NCBI GenBank assembly: GCA_025352345.1 | Contig: JANXTP010000119.1 | Coordinates: forward strand, 1-10,815 | DNA: 10,815 bases | Direction of reading: 5' to 3' | Origin: Burkholderiales bacterium | GTDB taxonomy: Bacteria > Pseudomonadota > Gammaproteobacteria > Burkholderiales > Burkholderiaceae_C | Shown here: positions 5,749-10,815 of the stretch, piece after piece | How the letters are laid out: each line of letters opens with the position of its first letter | Numbering within the stretch: position 1 is the stretch's first letter | Notes under the pieces: model-generated | Databases searched by the model: none | Told to the model about the DNA's origin: nothing | The model's input: the letters and a program-made list of their open reading frames with translations, nothing else | Position numbers and translations under genes: made by a program

Positions 5749-6621
5749 ATGTCCACCCTGCTTCCGACTCCAGCGCCTGCATCGGCCCACCGCACCGTGT
5801 CGGCACCTCGCCGAACACCGATGCCGAGCTGGCTGAAAGAGCCTCTGCTGCACTTCCTGGTGCTCGGGGGGCTGTTGTTCGCAGTCGACCATGCCGTGTT
5901 CACGCGCAATGACGACCCGCACACCATCGTCGTCGGCGCGGATGTCGATGCCGAGGCGGTGAAGGTGTTCAAGGAATCTCGCGGCCACGCACCCAACAAT
6001 GAGGAGCTGGCGACGCTGCGGCGTCGCTGGCTCGACAACGAAGTGCTGTACCGCGAGGGCCTGGCGTTGCGGGTGGACCGCGGTGATCCGACGATCCGCG
6101 ACCGAGTCATCTTCAAGTCGCTGATGGCCATCGAGGCGGGGCTGAAGCTGCCGGCGATCGATGACGCGGGCCTGCGCCAGTGGTTTGAGAGCCAGCGAGC
6201 CAGGTACGACGAGCCGGCGCGCTACGACTTTCAGGAAGCGGTGCTGTCGGGTGACACTTCGGGATCGGCGGTGCGCAGCTTCGTCGCCGCGCTGAATGCC
6301 GGCACACCAGGCGATGCCAAGGCCGGCTTGAGGGTGTTCAAGGGCCGGCCGCATGACAACCTGGTGCAGGGCTACGGCGCCGAATTCGCCAAGGCGCTCG
6401 AGGAGTCTCCAGCGGGCGAGTGGCGCGCGCTGCCCAGCCGCGACGGGCTGCGGGTGATGCGCCTCGATGCCATCACCCCGCCAACGCCAGCCGCCTTCGA
6501 GCCCCTGCGCGACGTGGTGTTGCAGGACTGGACCGATGTGACGATGGCACAGATGCGAACCGACGCGGTGCGTGAACTCGGCAAGAAATACATCGTCAAG
6601 ACCGAGGACGACGCGAAGTGA
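5749..6621 (+). CDS. Membrane-anchored parvulin-like (PpiC/SurA-type) peptidyl-prolyl isomerase
   Basis: The 290-residue product has one N-terminal membrane segment (about residues 31-50, EPLLHFLVLGGLLFAVDH) and a periplasmic domain. Residues about 60-150 form a helical SurA-N-like chaperone region (NNEELATLRRRWLDNEVLYREGLAL-type pattern, split here as NEELATLRRRW and LDNEVLYREGLAL). Residues about 155-245 match the second half of a parvulin rotamase: QGYGAEFAKALEESPAGEW and the SRDGLRVMRLD strand. The usual parvulin start strand and histidines are weak, so catalysis may be poor and chaperone action more likely. ATG 5749 is the first start after the DUF3604 stop; ATG 5821 (MPSWLKEPLLHF) gives a protein more like family members, and neither has a strong Shine-Dalgarno. 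It overlaps the HupE-like gene by 4 nt (GTGA), so translation is probably coupled. It may fold the DUF3604 protein (inference). Confidence 0.85.
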   Translation: MSTLLPTPAPASAHRTVSAPRRTPMPSWLKEPLLHFLVLGGLLFAVDHAVFTRNDDPHTIVVGADVDAEAVKVFKESRGHAPNNEELATLRRRWLDNEVLYREGLALRVDRGDPTIRDRVIFKSLMAIEAGLKLPAIDDAGLRQWFESQRARYDEPARYDFQEAVLSGDTSGSAVRSFVAALNAGTPGDAKAGLRVFKGRPHDNLVQGYGAEFAKALEESPAGEWRALPSRDGLRVMRLDAITPPTPAAFEPLRDVVLQDWTDVTMAQMRTDAVRELGKKYIVKTEDDAK

Positions 6622-7565
6622 AGCACTGGCTCAAGCCCTTGCTGTGGGCGGTGCTGGCGTTGATGTGCAGCGCAGCGTCGTCGCACGAGATGACGATGGC
6701 TGAAATGGGCCTGCGCGAGGTATCGCCCGGTCAGTTCCTGTGGCAATGGGCCAGTGGCGAGCGCCCGGTCAATCAGGACCTGACTCCCGTGTGGCCCGAA
6801 GGCTGCCATGCCGACGAGAACCTGCTGCAGTGCGGCGAAGGTGGGTTGAAAGGGACGCTGTCGGTGGACGGCGTCGGCAAGCGCTACTCGGCCGCCATCG
6901 TGAAGGTGAGCTGGCTCGACGGTCAGGTGCGCGCCTACACGATCACCGAGGGCCAACCCAGCGCCCACCTTTACGGCTCGGCCGACGACCGACGCGGCAT
7001 CGGCGAGGTCGCATCGGCCTACACGATGCTCGGCATCGAGCACATCCTGACCGGCTTCGACCACCTGATGTTCGTCATCGGGCTGTTGTTTCTGGTCGGC
7101 TTCAATCGCCGGTTGCTGCTCACGATCACCGCCTTCACGGTCGCCCACAGCCTGACCCTGGCCAGTGCTGCGCTGGGGTTGCTGACACTGCGTCCACCGC
7201 CGGTGGAGGCGACGATTGCGCTGTCGATCATGCTGGTGACGGGTGAAGCGCTGCGCGAGCGTGAGACGCTGGCGCGCCGCTGGCCGGCGCTGGTCGCTTT
7301 CCTGTTCGGGCTGGTGCACGGGCTGGGCTTTGCCGGCGCGCTGAAGGACATCGGCCTGCCCGAGAACCACCTGCCGATCGCGCTGCTGACGTTCAACGTC
7401 GGTGTCGAGATCGGGCAGTTGTTCACCGTGGCGATGGCATGGATCGCCTACCGAACGGTGCGCCGGCTGCCCATCGTGCCGCAGGCTCGGCTGGCGACGC
7501 TGTATGGCATCGGCACGATGGCAGCTTTCTGGTCCTGCTCCCGCATCATGGCCATGTTCGGTTGA
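6618..7565 (+). CDS. HupE/UreJ family membrane protein with periplasmic N-terminal domain
   Basis: The 315-residue product begins at GTG 6618, overlapping the previous stop by 4 nt. Residues 1-22 form a signal peptide (ending SAASS/HE). Residues about 23-130 are a soluble, probably periplasmic domain with two cysteines (C63, C72). From about residue 135 come six or so membrane segments with HupE/UreJ signatures: GIEHILTGFDHLMFV (HX5DH: H142, D148, H149), TAFTVAHSLTL (H177), FGLVHGLGFAGAL (H234) and FNVGVEIGQL. In HupE the HX5DH residues are needed for nickel uptake. No hydrogenase or urease gene is near, so nickel supply to those enzymes is not supported here. Supplying or sensing a metal for the secreted DUF3604 enzyme is an inference from context. 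This is the longer HupE_UreJ_2-type form, not classic short HupE. Confidence 0.88.
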   Translation: MKHWLKPLLWAVLALMCSAASSHEMTMAEMGLREVSPGQFLWQWASGERPVNQDLTPVWPEGCHADENLLQCGEGGLKGTLSVDGVGKRYSAAIVKVSWLDGQVRAYTITEGQPSAHLYGSADDRRGIGEVASAYTMLGIEHILTGFDHLMFVIGLLFLVGFNRRLLLTITAFTVAHSLTLASAALGLLTLRPPPVEATIALSIMLVTGEALRERETLARRWPALVAFLFGLVHGLGFAGALKDIGLPENHLPIALLTFNVGVEIGQLFTVAMAWIAYRTVRRLPIVPQARLATLYGIGTMAAFWSCSRIMAMFG

Positions 7566-7695
7566 ATCCATGATTCGGTGCGATCAGCCGGACACACCGA
7601 CCGGCGACAGGGCCGAATGATGAGTGACCCATCGGCCCGTGCGACGATCGGTGTTGCGGCATCCTCTGCAAGACCACAACGCTTGCAGCACCCCG
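7566..7695 (+). other. 130-bp gap between the HupE-like gene and phoD, with a 7-bp inverted repeat
   Basis: I see no Pho box, clear promoter or good Shine-Dalgarno in this gap. CTGCAAG (7666-7672) and CTTGCAG (7682-7688) are perfect reverse complements around 9 nt, ending 7 nt before the phoD start codon, so an RNA hairpin would cover the place where a ribosome site is expected. The frame of phoD stays open upstream to GTG 7624, but residues coded there look unlike a signal peptide. It may be a processed or attenuating spacer inside the operon. Confidence 0.4.
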
Positions 7696-9282
7696 ATGAG
7701 CACCACCCGGCGACAGTTTCTGCACACCTCCACCGCCGCGGCACTCGGCAGCTCATCAGGCTGGTGGCCCCCTGCGCACGGCCAAGAGACGACTGCCGAA
7801 CCGGCCGCATCGACACCCACTGAATCCCCCCGTTTCGATCTCGGCATTGCCTCCGGCAGCCCCACGGCGCACAGCATCGTGCTGTGGACGCGGCTGACCG
7901 GTGACGGCTTGCCACCGAGGGTGGAGGTGCGCTGGGAGCTGGCGCACGATGAATCCTTCAAGCGCATCGCCGCCCGCGGCATCGAGACAGCAGAGGCCGC
8001 CTGGGCGCACAGCGTGCATGCCCAGCCGCGCGGGCTGGCGCCCGGGCGCTGGTACTGGTATCGATTCCAAGCGCTGGGCGAGCGCAGCGTGACGGGGCGC
8101 ACCCGCACTGCGCCGCTGGCCGCGTCCGGCGCGACAGCCCCGCTGCGCTTTGCCATCGCCAGCTGCCAGCGCTACGACGCCGGGCACTACGCGGCCTGGC
8201 GCGACGTGGCCGCGCAGAACCTCGATCTGGTGATGTTCCTCGGTGACTACATCTACGAGGGGGCGTCCCGGTCCAGTTTCCCGCGCCGCCACGAAGGCGG
8301 CGACGCGCGCACCTTGGCGACCTACCGCGCCCGCTACGCTACCTACAAGCGCGACCCGTTGCTGCAGGCCGCGCACGCCAGCGCACCGTGGCTGATGGTG
8401 TGGGACGACCACGAGGTCGACAACGACTACGCTGGGCTGCAGGATTCGCATCTGGATGCGGATTTCGCTGCACGCCGCGCGGCGGCTTACCAGGCGTATT
8501 GGGAACACATGCCGTTTCCCCATTCGGCACGACCCCGGCTCGACGTGCCCGGCGGCGCGATGCGCATCACCGGGCGGCTGGATTGGGGCACGCTGGCGCG
8601 CATCCATTTGCTCGACGACCGCCAGTACCGCGACCCGCAGGTGTGCCCGCGGCCCGGCCAGGGCGGCTCGAACACTGTCACCGCGGCCAACTGTCCCGCC
8701 CTGCTCGACCCGCGGCGCACACTGCTGGGCACCGAACAGGAACGCTGGCTGGCCGAGGGCTGGGACCTGCGCCGGCCGTGGAACCTGGTCGCCCAGCAGA
8801 CGCTGATGGCGCGACATTCCTGGACCGACACCGCCGATGGCAGCGCTGGCTTGGGTGGGACCTACTGGAGCGATGGCTGGGACGGCTACCCGCTGTCGCG
8901 CAACCGGCTCCTCGGCACCGTGGCCGAGCGGCGCGTTCCCGGCGTGGTCGTGCTGGGCGGTGATGTGCACGCGCACGTGGTGGCCGACCTGAAAGCCGAC
9001 TTCGACCGCCCCGAGTCGCCGACGGTGGCCACCGAGTTCTGCGGCACCTCGATTACCAGCCACGGCAGGCCGCAAGAGTTGCTCGACATGGCGCGCTCGT
9101 TCAATCCGCATGTCCAATGGAGCCGCAGCGACCGGCGCGGCTGCATGCTGTTCACGCTGGATGCGAAACAGCTGCAGGTGGCGCTGCGGGCCGTCGACGA
9201 CGTGAACGACCCGGCCAGCGCCGTGCGCACCAGCGCGAGCTTTGTGGTCGAAGCTGGCCGGCCCGGCGCCGTCTCTGCTTGA
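7696..9282 (+). CDS. phoD: PhoD-type alkaline phosphatase/phosphodiesterase, Tat-exported
   Basis: The 528-residue product starts with a twin-arginine signal (TRRQFLHTS, residues 4-12), the export route known for PhoD. The PhoD N-terminal beta domain (about 45-140) begins FDLGIASGSPTAHSIVLWTRL. The catalytic domain carries IASCQRYD (C157, Y160), MFLGDYIYE (D184), MVWDDHEVDNDYAG (D237, D238, H239, N243), LLDDRQYRD (306-313), YWSDGWDGYPLSRNRLL and VVLGGDVHAHV (D423, H425, H427). These fit the iron/calcium centre of PhoD enzymes, which release phosphate from mono- and diesters outside the cytoplasm. Length is normal. ATG 7696 was chosen because it places the twin arginines near the N-terminus. 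It follows the HupE-like gene by 130 nt and stops 2 nt before the next gene. With the upstream Pho boxes it suggests phosphate-starvation control. Confidence 0.93.
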   Translation: MSTTRRQFLHTSTAAALGSSSGWWPPAHGQETTAEPAASTPTESPRFDLGIASGSPTAHSIVLWTRLTGDGLPPRVEVRWELAHDESFKRIAARGIETAEAAWAHSVHAQPRGLAPGRWYWYRFQALGERSVTGRTRTAPLAASGATAPLRFAIASCQRYDAGHYAAWRDVAAQNLDLVMFLGDYIYEGASRSSFPRRHEGGDARTLATYRARYATYKRDPLLQAAHASAPWLMVWDDHEVDNDYAGLQDSHLDADFAARRAAAYQAYWEHMPFPHSARPRLDVPGGAMRITGRLDWGTLARIHLLDDRQYRDPQVCPRPGQGGSNTVTAANCPALLDPRRTLLGTEQERWLAEGWDLRRPWNLVAQQTLMARHSWTDTADGSAGLGGTYWSDGWDGYPLSRNRLLGTVAERRVPGVVVLGGDVHAHVVADLKADFDRPESPTVATEFCGTSITSHGRPQELLDMARSFNPHVQWSRSDRRGCMLFTLDAKQLQVALRAVDDVNDPASAVRTSASFVVEAGRPGAVSA

Positions 9283-9284
9283 CG

Positions 9285-9761
9285 ATGCGTTGGTTGCGCC
9301 AGGCCTTCGGGTTTCTCATTGCCCTGGTCATCCTGTTCGAGGAATGGGGCTGGGAGCCGCTGCAGGCTGCGCTCGGGCGTCTGACACGCTGGCCGCCGCT
9401 GGCCTGGGTGGAGCGACAGCTGCAGGGCTTGCCGCCGTATGCCGCGCTGGCGGTGTTCGCAGTGCCGGGGCTGGCGCTGCTACCGGTCAAGCTGGGTGCG
9501 CTGGCGCTGATCACCCGCGGCCACGCGCTGGGCGGCCTGCTGCTGATCGTGGCGGCAAAGCTGATCGGTACCGCCATCATCGCCCGGCTGTTCGCGCTGT
9601 TGCAACCGGCGCTGATGCAGCTGGGCTGGTTCGCGCAGGGCTATGCCCGCTGGACGGTGTGGAAAGCGCACTGGATGGGAGTCGTCCGGGCGTCTGCGGC
9701 CTGGCAGGCTGCGAACCGGCTGCTGCGCCGGATGCGCCTTGCGCTCCGCCGCAGCCGCTGA
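9285..9761 (+). CDS. Small conserved integral membrane protein of unknown function
   Basis: The 158-residue product starts 2 nt after the PhoD stop, so it is very likely translated from the same transcript. Residues about 6-20 (AFGFLIALVILFEE) form a first hydrophobic segment. Two more follow at about 52-76 (YAALAVFAVPGLALLPVKLGALAL) and about 82-105 (LGGLLLIVAAKLIGTAIIARLFALL). The C-terminal 45 residues are basic and aromatic (YARWTVWKAHW, then LLRRMRLALRRSR), probably cytoplasmic. Short proteins with the pattern LPPYAAL, LPVKL and AAKLIGTA are, as far as I recall, common uncharacterised membrane proteins in proteobacteria. No catalytic motif is visible. Its tie to PhoD may be only operon position. 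Confidence 0.8.
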   Translation: MRWLRQAFGFLIALVILFEEWGWEPLQAALGRLTRWPPLAWVERQLQGLPPYAALAVFAVPGLALLPVKLGALALITRGHALGGLLLIVAAKLIGTAIIARLFALLQPALMQLGWFAQGYARWTVWKAHWMGVVRASAAWQAANRLLRRMRLALRRSR

Positions 9762-9931
9762 CCCCCTGTGGACAGGTGGTGGCAGTGGCATGGCGTTCGA
9801 TTCACAATATGCGCCCCGCGCTAGCCGCGCCCGGCAGGGTGACGTCCGATGTTCGGAAATCGCCCGAATTCGCTTGTTTGGCTCCTGGAGATCCCATCAA
9901 TACCCCCACCACTCCCCGGCAGCACCACAAC
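9762..9931 (+). other. Leader region of pckG
   Basis: The stretch holds a small palindrome CCTGTGGACAGG (9765-9776), too tight for a strong terminator, and a 5-bp inverted repeat TTCGG/CCGAA just before the ribosome site. A weak -10 candidate (CACAAT, near 9803-9808) has no convincing -35. A good Shine-Dalgarno, GGAG at 9887-9890, lies 5 nt before an ATC codon at 9896 in the pckG frame, whereas ATG 9932 has none. I see no Pho box here, so pckG is probably a separate unit. Confidence 0.4.
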
Positions 9932-10815
9932 ATGCCTGCCGACTTGAAGCACCACCGCCTGAAAGCCTGGGTGGAGGAAATCGCCGCGCTGACCGACGCC
10001 GCCAGCATTTACTGGTGCGACGGCTCCCAAGCCGAATACGACCGGCTTTGCAACCAGCTGGTCGCTGCCGGCACGATGAAGAAACTGAACCCCGAGCTGC
10101 GCCCGCGCAGCTTCCTCGCCACCAGCGACCCGAGCGATGTCGCCCGAGTGGAGGACCGCACCTACATCTGCAGCCAGACCAAGGAAGCCGCGGGCCCGAC
10201 CAACAACTGGATGCTGCCGGCCGACATGCGCGTGCTGCTGCAAACGGGTGACAAGGCGCTGTTCCGCGGCGCGATGAAAGGCCGTGCGTTGTACGTCGTG
10301 CCGTTCTCGATGGGCCCGCTGGGTTCGCACATCTCGCACATCGGCGTCGAGCTGACCGACAGCCCCTACGTGGTGGTGAGCATGCGCACCATGACGCGCA
10401 TGGGTCGCGCGGTGATCGACCTGCTGGGCGCCGACGGCGACTTCGTGCCCTGCGTGCACACCGTCGGTGCGCCGCTGGAAGCCGGCCAGAAAGACGTGCC
10501 GTGGCCGTGCAACCCCACGAAGTACATCGTGCACTACCCCGAAACGCGCGAAATCTGGAGCTACGGCTCCGGCTACGGCGGCAACGCCCTGCTGGGCAAG
10601 AAATGCTTCGCCCTGCGCATCGCCTCCAACATGGGGCACCAGGAAGCGCAAGCGGGCGGCACCGGCTGGTTGGCCGAACACATGCTGATCCTGGGCGTGG
10701 AAGCGCCGAACGGCAAGAAACACTATGTCGCGGCCGCTTTTCCTTCCGCATGCGGCAAGACCAACTTCGCCATGTTGATTCCGCCGGCTAGCTTCCAGGG
10801 CTGGAAAGTGACGAC
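9932..10815 (+). CDS. pckG: GTP-dependent phosphoenolpyruvate carboxykinase, 5' part (cut by window end)
   Basis: The first 294 codons of PEP carboxykinase (GTP type, EC 4.1.1.32) are present; the gene runs off the right edge. It converts oxaloacetate plus GTP to PEP, GDP and CO2 in the cytoplasm, the entry step of gluconeogenesis. Visible motifs: WCDGSQAEYDRL (28-39), SDPSDVARVEDRTYIC (65-80), YVVPFSMGPLGSHISHIGVE (121-140), MRTMTRMGRAV (151-161), WPCNPTKYIVHYPETREIW (191-209), SYGSGYGGNALLGKKC (210-225) and the P-loop AAFPSACGKTNFAML (268-282) with the reactive cysteine C274. ATG 9932 is the first ATG in frame, but a Shine-Dalgarno points to ATC 9896, which would add MNTPTTPRQHHN-type residues. 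Around residues 234-245 there is a short extra loop (HQEAQAGGTG) compared with relatives I remember. Identity is secure; start is not. Confidence 0.95.
   Translation, partial: MPADLKHHRLKAWVEEIAALTDAASIYWCDGSQAEYDRLCNQLVAAGTMKKLNPELRPRSFLATSDPSDVARVEDRTYICSQTKEAAGPTNNWMLPADMRVLLQTGDKALFRGAMKGRALYVVPFSMGPLGSHISHIGVELTDSPYVVVSMRTMTRMGRAVIDLLGADGDFVPCVHTVGAPLEAGQKDVPWPCNPTKYIVHYPETREIWSYGSGYGGNALLGKKCFALRIASNMGHQEAQAGGTGWLAEHMLILGVEAPNGKKHYVAAAFPSACGKTNFAMLIPPASFQGWKVT

Noticed and set aside
6618..7565. HupE-like gene as part of a hydrogenase or urease cluster
   Set aside because: No hydrogenase or urease structural or accessory gene is present, and the protein is the longer HupE_UreJ_2 form with a periplasmic domain.
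6372..7571. 399-codon minus-strand frame opposite the HupE-like gene
   Set aside because: Gln/Arg/His-rich composition typical of an antisense shadow; the plus-strand HupE signatures explain the region.
7624..7695. GTG start at 7624 for phoD
   Set aside because: It would put 24 non-signal-like residues before the twin-arginine motif; ATG 7696 gives a standard Tat signal.
7756..9117. 453-codon minus-strand frame opposite phoD
   Set aside because: PhoD motifs on the plus strand are unambiguous. The antisense product shows no domain, signal or ribosome site.
9821..10723. 300-codon minus-strand frame opposite pckG
   Set aside because: pckG is clearly coded on the plus strand; the antisense product has no recognisable feature.
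1..10815. CRISPR array, tRNA, rRNA, transposase or phage attachment site
   Set aside because: I saw no regularly spaced repeats, no RNA-gene signatures and no mobile-element proteins in either strand.

Overview
The window is GC-rich coding DNA and looks chromosomal. It suggests a betaproteobacterium of the order Burkholderiales (a Rubrivivax/Leptothrix/Ideonella-like lineage). The clues are a GTP-type PEP carboxykinase whose residues read like the Cupriavidus/Burkholderiales proteins as I remember them, a PEP-CTERM (exosortase-sorted) secreted protein, and strong GC bias at third codon positions. The placement is inference. I see no rRNA, tRNA, CRISPR array, insertion sequence or phage gene.

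Left part, 1-2443, all on the plus strand. First comes the 3' part of a spermidine-synthase-like gene (probably the C-terminal half of a fused membrane-transporter/spermidine-synthase protein). A 10-bp inverted repeat follows, then a small lipoprotein whose C-terminal half resembles a subtilase prodomain without a protease, then a divergent PCu(A)C-type periplasmic copper chaperone that has lost most copper ligands. A hairpin at 2451-2477 separates this block from a PEP-CTERM protein read on the minus strand (2489-3139).

Middle, 3140-3418. This is an AT-rich divergent intergenic region. It carries two good matches to the PhoB-binding Pho box (3280-3297 and 3343-3360), both oriented toward the plus-strand operon, plus two perfect palindromes nearer the PEP-CTERM gene.

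Right part, 3419-9761. A tight plus-strand cluster encodes a large secreted DUF3604/PHP-like putative metallo-hydrolase, a membrane-anchored parvulin-like (PpiC/SurA type) protein, a HupE/UreJ-type membrane protein with an HX5DH metal motif, a Tat-exported PhoD alkaline phosphatase/phosphodiesterase, and a small integral membrane protein. The Pho boxes at the front and PhoD near the end suggest one phosphate-starvation unit. In that reading DUF3604 is an uncharacterised periplasmic phosphoesterase, the parvulin-like protein a dedicated foldase, and HupE a metal carrier or sensor. The three-gene core DUF3604-PpiC-HupE is the best candidate here for an undescribed system.

Right end, 9762-10815. 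A 134-170 bp leader is followed by the 5' part of pckG (GTP-dependent PEP carboxykinase), cut by the window edge. The best Shine-Dalgarno of pckG points at an ATC codon rather than the first ATG.
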